Shown here: positions 9,205 to 18,429 of the stretch, piece after piece
How the letters are laid out: each line of letters starts with the position of its first letter
Position numbering within the stretch: the stretch's first letter is position 1
Assembly: GCF_006539925.1 (NCBI RefSeq)
Contig: NZ_BJNY01000006.1
Location: 155,807 to 219,806 of the forward strand
DNA from: Glutamicibacter uratoxydans
Lineage (GTDB): Bacteria > Actinomycetota > Actinomycetes > Actinomycetales > Micrococcaceae
DNA: 64,000 nucleotides
Direction of reading: 5' to 3'
Program-made: the position numbers and the translations under genes
The notes under the pieces: model-generated
Databases searched by the model: none
The model's input: only the letters and a program-made list of their open reading frames with translations
Told to the model about the DNA's origin: nothing

Positions 9205-9930
9205 TCAGGGCCTTTCGTTCTGTACTCGCAGCAGTTCCGAGAGCTCATGCGCCGCTGCGACGACAACTTCGTGATAAATCTTCCCCGGCTGACGGGTGAG
9301 CCGTTCAATGGGGCCGGACATGGACAGGGCGGCAATCACACGTCCCGACTGTCCTCGAACTGGCGCTGAGACCGAAGCAACGCCTGGTTCGCGTTCACCC
9401 AGCGACTGGGCCCATCCGCGCCGCCTGACGCCAGCCAAAATGGTTGGGGTGAAGCGTGCATGGTGCAGTCCTTCGATCATGCGTTCGTTGTCTTCCCACG
9501 CCAGAAGCACTTGGGCGGCCGAACCCGCTTTCATGGACAGCTGGGTGCCCACCGGAATAGTGTCGCGCAGTCCTACAGGTCGCTCGGCGCTGGCAATGCA
9601 CACGCGGAACTCACCCTGCTTGCGGAAAACCTGAGTGCTCTCGCCGGTCTGGTCTCGAAGCTTGAGAAGAATGGGACCAGCGGCGCTGACCAGACGGTCT
9701 TCGCCGGCGGAGCTGGCCAGCTCGACCAGCCGGCTACCCAGCTCAAAGCGGCCGTGCATGTCCCGTCCGACAAGCCCGTGGTGAGCTAAGGACTGTGCGA
9801 TGCGATGCACTGTCGGCCGTGAAATCTGCGTGAGCTCGACGAGCTGTGAAAGTGTCGTTGGTCCGTTTTCCAGCGCATTCAGAATTGCCGCTGCTTTGTC
9901 GAGTACGCCTACGCCGCTACCAGTTGTCAT
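9205..9930 (-). CDS. ltbR: IclR-family regulator, LtbR-like
   Basis: Transcription factor of 241 residues. The N-terminal winged helix-turn-helix (about 12-70) includes TLSQLVELTQISRPTVHRI; the C-terminal IclR effector domain has RDTIPVGTQLSMKAGSAAQ and the late SAPVRGQSGRVIAALSMSG segment. It is divergent from leuCD, the arrangement of Corynebacterium glutamicum LtbR, which represses leuB and leuCD and affects tryptophan genes (established there). The same role here is inferred from family and position. A palindrome in the shared intergenic region is the likely operator and could also serve autoregulation. Confidence 0.85.
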   Translation of the reverse strand: MTTGSGVGVLDKAAAILNALENGPTTLSQLVELTQISRPTVHRIAQSLAHHGLVGRDMHGRFELGSRLVELASSAGEDRLVSAAGPILLKLRDQTGESTQVFRKQGEFRVCIASAERPVGLRDTIPVGTQLSMKAGSAAQVLLAWEDNERMIEGLHHARFTPTILAGVRRRGWAQSLGEREPGVASVSAPVRGQSGRVIAALSMSGPIERLTRQPGKIYHEVVVAAAHELSELLRVQNERP

Positions 9931-9944
9931 AGTTCAATTGTCGT

Positions 9945-9961
9945 ATCTCAGTATTTGAGAT
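9945..9961. promoter_or_regulatory. Candidate operator between the IclR gene and leuC
   Basis: The inverted repeat ATCTCA-GTATT-TGAGAT (6-5-6) lies 14 bases upstream of the regulator start and 82 bases upstream of leuC. It is the only clear dyad in the interval. The size and spacing suit an IclR dimer. No convincing -35/-10 pair was assigned. Confidence 0.5.
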
Positions 9962-10043
9962 TCAAGTCCGCATACTGGAAAAGTCCTTCTGTGAAGTGTC
10001 AAAGTTGAGGTATCAAAAGTACGTAGCTTGAGGAGTGTGTCGC

Positions 10044-11492
10044 ATGTCTGCAACGCAAACGCCACAGACATTGGCAGAGAAGGTATGGAACGCGCACGTC
10101 GTTCGCCGTGGTTCGGGCGAGGGCGAGTCCCGCCAGCCAGATCTGATTTACATTGATCTTCACCTTCTGCACGAGGTGACCTCCCCTCAGGCTTTCGAAG
10201 GTCTACGGATTGCCGGCCGCAAGCTGCGCCGCCCGGACCAGACCATTGCCACCGAGGACCACAACACGCCTACGCTTGACATTGACAAGCCGATTGCTGA
10301 TCTGACGAGCCGTACCCAGATCAATACCCTGCGTGAAAACTGCAAGGAATTCGGAGTCCGCCTCCACTCGCTGGGTGACAAGGAGCAGGGAATCGTCCAC
10401 GTGGTCGGCCCGCAGCTTGGACTGACCCAGCCAGGCATGACTGTCGTGTGCGGCGACTCGCACACCTCCACCCACGGTGCCTTCGGCGCCTTGGCCTTCG
10501 GCATCGGCACCTCCGAGGTCGAGCATGTCATGGCGACCCAGTCGTTGAGCCTGAAGCCGTTCAAGACCATGGCCATCAATGTTGAAGGCACTTTGAAGCC
10601 GGGTGTGACGTCCAAGGACATCATCTTGGCAGTCATCGCCAAGATCGGCACCGGCGGCGGACAGGGCTATGTCTTGGAGTATCGCGGTTCGGCGATTCGC
10701 GCACTGTCCATGGATGCCCGCATGACCATCTGCAATATGTCGATTGAAGCAGGTGCCCGAGCAGGCATGATCGCGCCGGACCAGACCACCTTTGACTACG
10801 TCAAGGGACGCCCGCATGCCCCATCGGGCGAGGACTGGGACGCGGCAGTCGAAGACTGGAAGCAGTTGCACTCTGATGAAGGCGCCCAGTTCGACGCTGA
10901 GGTGTTCCTCGATGCTGACACCTTGGAGCCGTTCGTCACCTGGGGTACCAACCCGGGCCAGGGCGTCTCGCTGTCTGACCGGGTGCCAGCGCCCGAAGAC
11001 TTTGAGGATGAAAACGACCGCAAGGCCTGCGAGCGTGCACTGTCCTACATGGGTCTGACCGGCGGCACGCCGATGAAGGACATCCGGGTTGACACCGTGT
11101 TCTTGGGCTCGTGCACCAACTCGCGCATGGAAGATCTGCGTGCGGCAGCGGCGATCATCAAGGGCAAGGAAAAGGATCCTAACGTCCGCATGATTGTTGT
11201 TCCTGGCTCTGCGCGAGTTCGACTCGAAGCGGAAGCCGAGGGGCTTGACCAGATTTTCAAGGACTTCGGTGCTGAATGGCGTTTTGCCGGCTGCTCCATG
11301 TGCTTGGGAATGAACCCGGACCAGTTGGCCGAGGGGGAGCGCTGCGCATCCACGTCGAACCGAAACTTTGAAGGCCGGCAGGGCAAGGGCGGCCGCACCC
11401 ACTTGGTATCCCCATTGGTTGCCGCCGCTACGGCGATCCGCGGCACCCTCTCATCTCCAAGCGACCTCGCAAATACCCCGGTTGCGGTCTAG
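10044..11492 (+). CDS. leuC: 3-isopropylmalate dehydratase large subunit
   Basis: With LeuD it isomerises 2-isopropylmalate to 3-isopropylmalate in leucine biosynthesis. Aconitase-fold features include the [15 protein letters not shown] segment and the three 4Fe-4S ligands, one in [10 protein letters not shown] and two in [10 protein letters not shown]. The chosen ATG has AGGAG eight bases upstream (10031-10035). An in-frame GTG at 10035 overlaps that ribosome site and is unlikely. At 482 residues it is full length. It is followed by leuD after 14 bases and is probably controlled by the divergent IclR protein. Confidence 0.97.
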   Translation: MSATQTPQTLAEKVWNAHVVRRGSGEGESRQPDLIYIDLHLLHEVTSPQAFEGLRIAGRKLRRPDQTIATEDHNTPTLDIDKPIADLTSRTQINTLRENCKEFGVRLHSLGDKEQGIVHVVGPQLGLTQPGMTVVCGDSHTSTHGAFGALAFGIGTSEVEHVMATQSLSLKPFKTMAINVEGTLKPGVTSKDIILAVIAKIGTGGGQGYVLEYRGSAIRALSMDARMTICNMSIEAGARAGMIAPDQTTFDYVKGRPHAPSGEDWDAAVEDWKQLHSDEGAQFDAEVFLDADTLEPFVTWGTNPGQGVSLSDRVPAPEDFEDENDRKACERALSYMGLTGGTPMKDIRVDTVFLGSCTNSRMEDLRAAAAIIKGKEKDPNVRMIVVPGSARVRLEAEAEGLDQIFKDFGAEWRFAGCSMCLGMNPDQLAEGERCASTSNRNFEGRQGKGGRTHLVSPLVAAATAIRGTLSSPSDLANTPVAV

Positions 11493-11506
11493 GAAGGATT
11501 CTGAAC

Positions 11507-12112
11507 ATGGAAAAGATTATTAGCCATACCGGTATCGGCGTTCCACTGCGTCAAAGCAATGTGGATACCGATCAGATCATTCCTGCCGTCTACCTCAAGC
11601 GCATCACCCGTACGGGGTTCGAAGATGCCTTGTTTGCAGGTTGGCGCCGTGATGAGAACTTCATCTTGAACCAGGAGCCATTCAATGCCGGTTCGGTCCT
11701 GGTGGCCGGCCCGGACTTCGGCACTGGCTCGTCTCGTGAGCATGCGGTTTGGGCGTTGAAGGACTACGGATTCAAGGCGGTGCTTTCGGCGCGATTCGCC
11801 GACATCTTCCGTGGCAATTCGGGCAAGCAGGGATTGGTCGCGGCGGAAGTTGCGCAGAGCGACATCGAGCTGATTTGGAAGGAGCTGGAGAACAATCCGG
11901 GCACCCAGATTACCGTTGATCTGGAATCCCGCACCGTTCAGTGCGGTTCCATCTCTGCGCCCTTCCAGATCGACGACTACACCCGCTGGCGTTTGATGGA
12001 GGGCCTGGACGACATTGGCCTGACCCTTCAGCATGAAGAGGACATCACTGCCTATGAGTCTTCCCGTCCGGCTTACAAGCCGAAGACTCTTCCGGCTAGG
12101 TCAGCTGACTAA
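11507..12112 (+). CDS. leuD: 3-isopropylmalate dehydratase small subunit
   Basis: The swivel-domain subunit that completes the LeuCD active site. Recognisable segments are the N-terminal [15 protein letters not shown] and [15 protein letters not shown], the substrate-binding loop of the small subunit. The 201-residue length is standard. AGGAAGG lies ahead of the ATG. It closes the leuCD operon and is followed by a terminator. Confidence 0.97.
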   Translation: MEKIISHTGIGVPLRQSNVDTDQIIPAVYLKRITRTGFEDALFAGWRRDENFILNQEPFNAGSVLVAGPDFGTGSSREHAVWALKDYGFKAVLSARFADIFRGNSGKQGLVAAEVAQSDIELIWKELENNPGTQITVDLESRTVQCGSISAPFQIDDYTRWRLMEGLDDIGLTLQHEEDITAYESSRPAYKPKTLPARSAD

Positions 12113-12410
12113 TAGCTGCCTGGTGTTGACGCCTAGATTTTGATTCCGAGAGAGAATCGCCAAGATTCGACTCGTTCACGGGGCTGCATGCAGTTTGTGC
12201 TACCTGCGAACGAGTCGAATCTTTTTCTCTTTTAAGTCACGCAATTTATTCCCGAAATTCCGCGCCTGAAAGCATGCTCACAATCGATGCGCCACGAAGC
12301 TCTATGAACCCTTTATGGACTGTGAAGGCGGTATGCTTACTTAGTCCTGCTAGTTCTCGGCCGGCAGGCCACGGCAGACAATAACGACTACGCGATGAGG
12401 TAATTCATAC
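12113..12410 (+). terminator. leuD-murA interval with terminator hairpin
   Basis: The arms 12162-12177 and 12208-12223 form a perfect 16-bp stem with a 30-base loop, itself containing the palindrome CTGCATGCAG. A T-rich stretch follows, as expected for the leuCD terminator. A smaller GATTC/GAATC hairpin (12142-12158) lies just before it. The rest of the interval, to the GAGG ahead of murA, presumably holds the murA promoter, but no pair of boxes stood out and no small gene was seen. Confidence 0.75.
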
Positions 12411-13730
12411 ATGGGTAAGGTCTTGACGATCCATGGCGGTGTGCCACTAGAGGGCACCGTTCGAGTAGGCGGAGCAAAGAACCTAGTTCCAAAGGCTATG
12501 GTTGCTGCGCTGTTGGGCGACACTCCATCGGTGCTCCGCAACGTGCCCGAGATCAAGGACGTCACCGTAGTCCGCAATCTTTTGGAGATCCACGGTGTCA
12601 AGGTTGACCAGGACCCGGAAACCGGCGACCTGACCATGGATCCAAGCCAGGCAAAGTCCGCATCGAATCAGGCGATTGATGCCCATGCCGGCGATTCTCG
12701 AATTCCGATCCTCTTCTGCGGCCCGCTGATCCACTCCCTGGGCGAAGCCTTCATCCCAGACCTTGGCGGTTGCCGCATCGGCGACCGTCCAATCGACTTC
12801 CACCTGGAAGTTCTGCGCGAATTCGGCGCAGTAGTCGATAAGGCAGTAGATGGCATCCGTATTTCTGCACCATTGGGCCTGAAAGGCGCTAAGGTCCATC
12901 TGAAGTACCCTAGCGTCGGCACTACCGAACAGGTGTTGCTGTCGGCTGTTCGCGCCAAGGGCGTCACCGAGGTCAGCAATGCTGCCATCGAGCCGGAAAT
13001 CCTCGACCTGATTTCGCTGCTGCAGAAGATGGGCGCGATCATCTCGGTGCACCGCGACCGCATCATCCGCATCCAGGGTGTCGACAAGCTTTCAGGCTAT
13101 GACCACACCGCGCTTCCAGACCGTAACGAAGCTGCTTCGTGGGCTTCGGCCGCGCTGGTTACCAAGGGCGACATCTTCGTCCAAGACGCGCAGCAGCGAG
13201 ACCTGACCGCATTCCTCCATGTCTACCGCCAGATCGGTGGCGAGTTCGAGGTCAAGTCCAACGGCATCCGCTTCTACCACCCAGGTGGGGACCTGAACCC
13301 GTTGATCCTCGAAACGGACGTGCACCCAGGCTTCATGACCGACTGGCAGCAGCCGCTGGTCGTGGCCCTGACCCAGGCTTCCGGCGTCTCGGTCATCCAC
13401 GAAACCGTGTACGAAAACCGTTTCGGCTTCACCGACGCTCTGGTGCGTATGGGTGCCACCGTTCAGGTGCACACCGACTGCCTCGGTTCGACTCCGTGCC
13501 GTTTCGGACAGCGCAATTTCAAGCACTCGGCTGTCGTCGTTGGACCGGCTCAGCTCAGCGGTGCCGAAATTGATGTACCGGATCTGCGTGGCGGGTTCTC
13601 CCACCTCATCGCTGCCTTGGCGGCGGACGGCACCAGCCGTGTCACTGGCATCGAGCTGATCAACCGCGGTTACGAGCACTTCATGGAGAAGCTGACTGCT
13701 TTGGGCGCCAACGTTGAATTGAGCGAATAG
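12411..13730 (+). CDS. murA: UDP-N-acetylglucosamine 1-carboxyvinyltransferase
   Basis: First committed step of peptidoglycan synthesis: transfers enolpyruvate from PEP to UDP-GlcNAc. Conserved features are the N-terminal GGAKNLVPKAM and the loop DLGGCRIGDRP, whose Cys121 matches the catalytic, fosfomycin-targeted cysteine, together with ATD-like LETDVHPGFMTDWQQP. The 439-residue length is normal. It is the first gene of a same-strand run murA-plsC-gpsA-ddl, so wall and phospholipid precursor genes may be cotranscribed. Confidence 0.96.
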   Translation: MGKVLTIHGGVPLEGTVRVGGAKNLVPKAMVAALLGDTPSVLRNVPEIKDVTVVRNLLEIHGVKVDQDPETGDLTMDPSQAKSASNQAIDAHAGDSRIPILFCGPLIHSLGEAFIPDLGGCRIGDRPIDFHLEVLREFGAVVDKAVDGIRISAPLGLKGAKVHLKYPSVGTTEQVLLSAVRAKGVTEVSNAAIEPEILDLISLLQKMGAIISVHRDRIIRIQGVDKLSGYDHTALPDRNEAASWASAALVTKGDIFVQDAQQRDLTAFLHVYRQIGGEFEVKSNGIRFYHPGGDLNPLILETDVHPGFMTDWQQPLVVALTQASGVSVIHETVYENRFGFTDALVRMGATVQVHTDCLGSTPCRFGQRNFKHSAVVVGPAQLSGAEIDVPDLRGGFSHLIAALAADGTSRVTGIELINRGYEHFMEKLTALGANVELSE

Positions 13731-13742
13731 AAAGTTCGGTTA

Positions 13743-14507
13743 ATGGTAAAAATCACGGCTCCCGGAGAAGATCCGAGAACCAAGCGCATCTTCAATGTTC
13801 TGGGAACAATTGTTCGTCCATTGATGAACAGCTTGATGGGCAAAACGTGGAAGGGCTTCGAGAATCTGCCGGAAGGCGGATACATCCTCTGCCCGAACCA
13901 TCTCACCGAGATTGATCCATTGGTAGTCGGCCACGCTATCTACAGCAATGGCCGGCTGCCGCGCTGGATGGCTAAGGAATCCCTGTTCAAGCCGCCGGTG
14001 CTCGGATGGATCATGCGCGAAACCGGTCAGGTTCCGGTGGCACGCAGTGCCTCCGGCGCTGGCGAATCTCTCAAGGCCGCCAAGAAAGTGCTGGATGCCG
14101 GGGGAGTAGTAGTCATTTACCCTGAAGGCACGCTCACACGGGATCCGGATCTCTGGCCCATGGTCGGACGGACCGGTGCTGCACGTCTGGCGTTGCAGAC
14201 TGGCGCACCGGTAGTGCCCATGGCGCACTGGGGAGACCAGGAATTCCTGCCGCGCTATTCCAAGAAGGTCTATCTTTTCCCACGCAAGCATGTCACGGTT
14301 TCAGTAGGTTCGCCGGTGGATCTCGATGACCTGCGTTCTGGGCCGCGCACCCGCAAGGTGCTGGAAGTAGCCACCGAGCGCATCATGAACTCGATTACTT
14401 CTTTGCAGGCGGAGCTTCGAAATGAAACGCCTCCGGAAAAGCTGTGGGACCCCAGCGAGCACGGCCAGGCCCGCACCGGCCGCAGCTTTGAGAATCCAGA
14501 CAAATAA
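13743..14507 (+). CDS. plsC: 1-acyl-glycerol-3-phosphate acyltransferase family protein
   Basis: Acylates lysophosphatidic acid in membrane lipid synthesis. The NHX4D catalytic motif is NHLTEID (His53, Asp58) and the glycerophosphate-binding motif is YPEGTLTRD near residue 126. The 254-residue length is in range. The start is ATG, 12 bases after murA. The next gene, gpsA, supplies glycerol 3-phosphate, the backbone for this step and also for glycerol-phosphate polymers. Confidence 0.9.
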   Translation: MVKITAPGEDPRTKRIFNVLGTIVRPLMNSLMGKTWKGFENLPEGGYILCPNHLTEIDPLVVGHAIYSNGRLPRWMAKESLFKPPVLGWIMRETGQVPVARSASGAGESLKAAKKVLDAGGVVVIYPEGTLTRDPDLWPMVGRTGAARLALQTGAPVVPMAHWGDQEFLPRYSKKVYLFPRKHVTVSVGSPVDLDDLRSGPRTRKVLEVATERIMNSITSLQAELRNETPPEKLWDPSEHGQARTGRSFENPDK

Positions 14508-14537
14508 ATTCGTGTCAGTTCGGTCAAAGGAAAAATT

Positions 14538-15572
14538 GTGACTAAGCCACTACCACGCAAGATTGCCGTAATGGGTGCAGGCAGCTGGGGCACCACTTTC
14601 GCGAAGGTAATGGCAGATGCCGTGGCCGAGCACAACATTCAGGTGGAAATCTGGGCTCGACGCGAGGATGCCGCTGTAGAAATCCGGGAGAATCACACCA
14701 ACTCTCGGTACCTGCGCAACACCAAGCTTCCCGCCAACATCAGTGCTTCATCGGATCAGCAGGCAGTGCTTGCAGGTGCTGATCTTGTCGTGCTGGCCAT
14801 CCCTTCGCAGTCGTTGCGTGCAGAGCTGGACAAGTTCAAGGAATTCTTCGAGCCAGAAGTCACCGTCCTGTCCTTGATGAAGGGCCTGGAACGCGGTACC
14901 GACATGAGGATGAGCCAAGTCATCGCCGAGGTCTCAGGCTTGCCTGAGGAGCGCATCGCAGTGCTTTCCGGTCCCAACCTGGCCATGGAGATCGCCCGCG
15001 AACAGCCCACCGCCTCGGTGGTTGCCTGCTCGGATGAAGACACCGCTGGATGGATTGCGCAGCTGTGTTCGGCAGCGTATTTCCGCCCCTACACCAACGA
15101 CGATGTGCTCGGCGTAGAGCTTGGCGGCATCGTCAAGAATGTCATCGCACTGGCAGTTGGCATGTGTGACGGAATGGGCATGGGGGACAACACCAAGTCC
15201 ACCGTAATTACTCGAGGACTTGCAGAAACCATGCGTCTTGTGCTTGCCTTGGGAGGGCGCATGGAGACTTTGTCCGGCCTTTCGGGACTTGGGGATCTCG
15301 TAGCAACTTGTTCGTCTTCGTTATCGAGGAATAACACGGCCGGCCGGTTGCTGGGACAAGGTCTGTTCCTAGAAGAAGTAAACGACCGCATGTCGCAGAC
15401 TGCTGAAGGCATCAAGTCTGCGCGAGCGGTACTTGATCTATCACGTGCCAATAATGTCGAAATGCCAATTACTGAAGCAGTCGTCATGGTGCTTGAAGGA
15501 ACACTCAGTGTTGAGAACATGGCCCAGCGACTGCTGTCACGAGAATTGAAGTCTGAAGGAGAACAGCAGTAA
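14538..15572 (+). CDS. gpsA: Glycerol-3-phosphate dehydrogenase (NAD(P)+)
   Basis: Reduces dihydroxyacetone phosphate to sn-glycerol 3-phosphate. The nucleotide-binding motif is MGAGSWGTTFAK (about 12-23); the catalytic-region Lys sits in GGIVKNVIALAVG, and the LSGLGDLVATCSS segment is family-typical. Length 344. The GTG start has AAAGGAAAA upstream. The stop codon TAA shares its last base with the ddl ATG. The product would also supply TagD in the teichoic acid pathway encoded at about 31.6 kb. Confidence 0.95.
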   Translation: MTKPLPRKIAVMGAGSWGTTFAKVMADAVAEHNIQVEIWARREDAAVEIRENHTNSRYLRNTKLPANISASSDQQAVLAGADLVVLAIPSQSLRAELDKFKEFFEPEVTVLSLMKGLERGTDMRMSQVIAEVSGLPEERIAVLSGPNLAMEIAREQPTASVVACSDEDTAGWIAQLCSAAYFRPYTNDDVLGVELGGIVKNVIALAVGMCDGMGMGDNTKSTVITRGLAETMRLVLALGGRMETLSGLSGLGDLVATCSSSLSRNNTAGRLLGQGLFLEEVNDRMSQTAEGIKSARAVLDLSRANNVEMPITEAVVMVLEGTLSVENMAQRLLSRELKSEGEQQ

Positions 15573-16684
15573 TGACCGACAAGAAACCCCGAGTCCTGCT
15601 ACTTTTCGGCGGTCGTTCCTCAGAACATTCCGTCTCATGCGTGACAGCGGCCGGTGTCATGAAGTCGATTGACAAGGATCGCTTCGACATCGTTCCGGTG
15701 GGAATCACCCGTCAAGGTCAGTGGACCTTGCTTGAGGAAGATCCGCAGGACTGGGCGTTGAACACTGGCAAACTTCCGGAGATCACCGATGTATCCCACC
15801 CGGTGCAGCTTGCCTCGGATCCGAGCAGAACGTCATTGCTTTCGTTGACGGACTCCGGTGTTACCGACCTCGGCACCATCGACGTGGTCTTCCCTCTGCT
15901 GCATGGTCCATTCGGCGAAGACGGATCCCTGCAGGGCATGCTTGAAATGGTAGGTGTGTCCTACGTTGGTTCCGGCATCGCCGCCAGTGCTATCGGAATG
16001 GACAAGCACTTCATGAAGGTTGCCTTCGAAGGCGCGGGTTTCAAGGTCGGCCCATATGAAGTCATTACCAACAAGCAGTGGTTGCGTGATAGCGAAGCAG
16101 CGCTTGCTCGCTGTGAGCGCCTGCAGTACCCGCTATTTGTGAAGCCAACCCGCGCTGGATCGTCCGTTGGAATTACGAAAGTCGATTCCCCATCGGAGCT
16201 TCGTGCAGCTATTGAAGTTGCGCGAGCTGAAGATCCAAAGGTCATCGTTGAGCAGGGCATCATTGGTCGAGAAATTGAATGCGGCGTTCTAGAAGGACGC
16301 GGCTCGGACCAGACTCGTGCTTCCTTCCCTGGAGAAGTCGCGGTTGCTGACAGCGGCCACACCTTCTATGACTTTGAAGCCAAGTATGTTGACGGCACCG
16401 CCTCCAAGCTCAGCTGCCCGGCCGACCTGAGCGAGGAAGCCACCCAGGAGATCCGTGAGCTGGCAGTCAAGGCATTTGACTCGCTGGACGGCGAAGGGCT
16501 TTCGCGAGTCGACTTCTTCTACACCCCAGAAGGCGACTGGATCATCAATGAGATTAACACCATGCCAGGCTTCACCCCGTCGAGCATGTACCCGCAGATG
16601 TGGGCCAAGACCGGTATTGAATACCGCGAGTTGATCGACGAGCTGATCGGCCTAGCACTGGATCGAAAGATCGGTCTACGCTAA
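15572..16684 (+). CDS. ddl: D-alanine--D-alanine ligase
   Basis: ATP-grasp enzyme that makes D-Ala-D-Ala for the peptidoglycan stem. Signatures: LLFGGRSSEHSVS near the N-terminus, PLLHGPFGEDGSLQG, ATP-binding FVKPTRAGSSVGI, and the Mg-site segment INEINTMPGFTPSSMYP. The 370-residue length is normal. It overlaps gpsA by one base and ends in a strong hairpin. Confidence 0.97.
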   Translation: MTDKKPRVLLLFGGRSSEHSVSCVTAAGVMKSIDKDRFDIVPVGITRQGQWTLLEEDPQDWALNTGKLPEITDVSHPVQLASDPSRTSLLSLTDSGVTDLGTIDVVFPLLHGPFGEDGSLQGMLEMVGVSYVGSGIAASAIGMDKHFMKVAFEGAGFKVGPYEVITNKQWLRDSEAALARCERLQYPLFVKPTRAGSSVGITKVDSPSELRAAIEVARAEDPKVIVEQGIIGREIECGVLEGRGSDQTRASFPGEVAVADSGHTFYDFEAKYVDGTASKLSCPADLSEEATQEIRELAVKAFDSLDGEGLSRVDFFYTPEGDWIINEINTMPGFTPSSMYPQMWAKTGIEYRELIDELIGLALDRKIGLR

Positions 16685-16692
16685 AACGACAT

Positions 16693-16743
16693 AAACCGAG
16701 AGGCACCTTGCTTGACCTAGTCAAACAAGGTGCCTCTTGGTTT
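16693..16743. terminator. Terminator after ddl
   Basis: An 18-bp stem (16693-16710 with 16726-16743) has one G-T wobble and a 15-base loop, with A-rich and T-rich ends. It lies between convergent ddl and the DUF3515 gene, so it is probably bidirectional. Confidence 0.85.
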
Positions 16744-16771
16744 ATGTTGTCCGGATCTCAGCGTCCGTTAT

Positions 16772-17293
16772 TTAGAACTTTTCAGCCTTCTCCACACTGG
16801 TGCACTGCTTCTGCGCTGGAATGCGGGAAGCCGAATCGGAAAGCGTAGCGAGAACCGTGCTGGATGGAATCACATTCGGATCGAGGACGACTTCTGTGGC
16901 AGGTGTGCGACCATAAGTAGTAAGAGTCCAAATGCCGGACTTATCTTCATGTGCGACCCAGTCGACATTGTTAACTGATACGCACGGATCGGTAGTTGGG
17001 CCAGGGGCTTCAACCCCGCAGCGCAAAACCACCTGTGAAGGATCGCCCCATGCACTGGTTGCCTGGGACGAGGTAGGCCGGCGTTCTGCGTCGCCGATGA
17101 CTTCGGGAAGCACAACCATCATTTCGGCACAAGCAGGGTTTGCGGCATCAGGGGCTGCGTCTACGGAAGCCACCGAAGCGCAGGAAGCCAAACTGGTAGC
17201 TAAAAAGCCGCCAAGAAGAACAACTGATGCGATTCGCCCAATCTTTAGATTACGATTCGGTGACGGTTCGAGGGTCAAGCTGATTTTCGACAC
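16772..17293 (-). CDS. DUF3515 lipoprotein
   Basis: A 173-residue exported protein. It has a basic N-terminus, a hydrophobic segment (about 19-35) and a lipobox-like LASC, with Cys at about residue 38, so it is probably a membrane-anchored lipoprotein. The mature part has cysteines in ANPACAEM, VLRCGVEA, DPCVSV and KQCTSV, a pattern known in DUF3515 proteins, which often neighbour ddl in actinobacteria. The function is unknown. It is divergent from the LCP gene with a 66-base gap. Confidence 0.8.
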   Translation of the reverse strand: MSKISLTLEPSPNRNLKIGRIASVVLLGGFLATSLASCASVASVDAAPDAANPACAEMMVVLPEVIGDAERRPTSSQATSAWGDPSQVVLRCGVEAPGPTTDPCVSVNNVDWVAHEDKSGIWTLTTYGRTPATEVVLDPNVIPSSTVLATLSDSASRIPAQKQCTSVEKAEKF

Positions 17294-17359
17294 GTTTAAA
17301 GCCTACCGTGCGTGGCTGAAAGATAAGATGTACTGAGTTGAAACTGTGAAAGGTCACAT

Positions 17360-18406
17360 ATGTCATTTGAAAATCAGGCTACGCGCCCGCGTAAAAAGAA
17401 GCGCACTGGGCGCATAGTTCTGCTGAGCATCCTCTCACTGGTGGTGATCGCCGGACTCATCGCAGGCGGCTACGTTTGGAATCTCAGCCGGACCTTCAAC
17501 GAGAAGAGCCAGAAGATTGAGAATGCCTTCCCCGTGGAGGAGAACCGTCCAGAGGTCAAGGAAGCATCCAAGGATGCCCTGAACATCCTCCTGCTCGGCA
17601 GCGACACTCGCGCCCAGCGCGATGGCATCGATGCGAACAGCGAAGAATTCGGCACGCTGCCCAACGGCGGACGCTCCGACACCATGATGCTGGTTCACAT
17701 TCCTTCGGACCGCAAGGGCGTCTACGTCACCTCGATTATGCGCGACACCTGGCTGAACATCCCGGGCCACGGCAATGCGAAAATCAATGCGGCCTTCGCC
17801 TACGGCGGCGTTGCCAAGGCTGTTGAAACCTTGGAAGGCCTGTTCGGCGTCCGCATCGACCACGTTGCCTCCGTCGACTTTGAAGGCTTCAAGGGCCTGA
17901 CCGATACAGTGGGCGGCGTGACGGTGAACAACCCGATCGCGTTCTCCCCGGTTCACGACAAGAGCACCCACTTCCCAGAAGGCGAAATCACGCTTGACGG
18001 CGAGCAGGCACTTGCCTTCGTCCGCGAACGCAAGGCGTTCAAGACCGGCGACTACCAGCGCGTCAAGAACCAGCAGCTCTTCGTCAAGTCGCTGCTGGGA
18101 GAGATCATGTCCAAGGACACCTTGACCGATCCGGGCAAGGTGCAGAACATCGTTTCCGAGTTTGCGCCATACATCTCTGTTGACGACACCCTGGACGCAG
18201 CCAAGATTGCTACGATCGCTTCATCTATGATCAATGTGCGCCCAAGCGACATGGAGTTCTTCACGCTTCCAAACAATGGAACCGGCCGTTCGTCTGACGG
18301 ACAGTCGATTGTCGTACCGGATATGGCTACGATTAATAAGTTTGGCGAAGCACTGCAGAACGACACAGTTGACGAGTTCGTAGCAAATACGGATCTGTCT
18401 CAGTAA
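17360..18406 (+). CDS. LytR-CpsA-Psr (LCP) family glycopolymer ligase
   Basis: Membrane-anchored enzyme of the family that transfers undecaprenyl-linked glycopolymers onto peptidoglycan. It has a short basic cytoplasmic tail (RKKKRTGR), one transmembrane helix (about 20-40) and an extracellular LCP domain with LLLGSDTR, SDTMMLVHI, IMRDTWLNIPG, KINAAFAYGG and FVRERKAFKTGDYQR, including the phosphate-binding Arg residues. Length 348. GAAAGG precedes the ATG. It is clearly paralogous to the LCP protein at 25.8 kb, next to the teichoic acid genes. Confidence 0.92.
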   Translation: MSFENQATRPRKKKRTGRIVLLSILSLVVIAGLIAGGYVWNLSRTFNEKSQKIENAFPVEENRPEVKEASKDALNILLLGSDTRAQRDGIDANSEEFGTLPNGGRSDTMMLVHIPSDRKGVYVTSIMRDTWLNIPGHGNAKINAAFAYGGVAKAVETLEGLFGVRIDHVASVDFEGFKGLTDTVGGVTVNNPIAFSPVHDKSTHFPEGEITLDGEQALAFVRERKAFKTGDYQRVKNQQLFVKSLLGEIMSKDTLTDPGKVQNIVSEFAPYISVDDTLDAAKIATIASSMINVRPSDMEFFTLPNNGTGRSSDGQSIVVPDMATINKFGEALQNDTVDEFVANTDLSQ

Positions 18407-18429
18407 CTACCGAAGGAATCCTCTTCATC

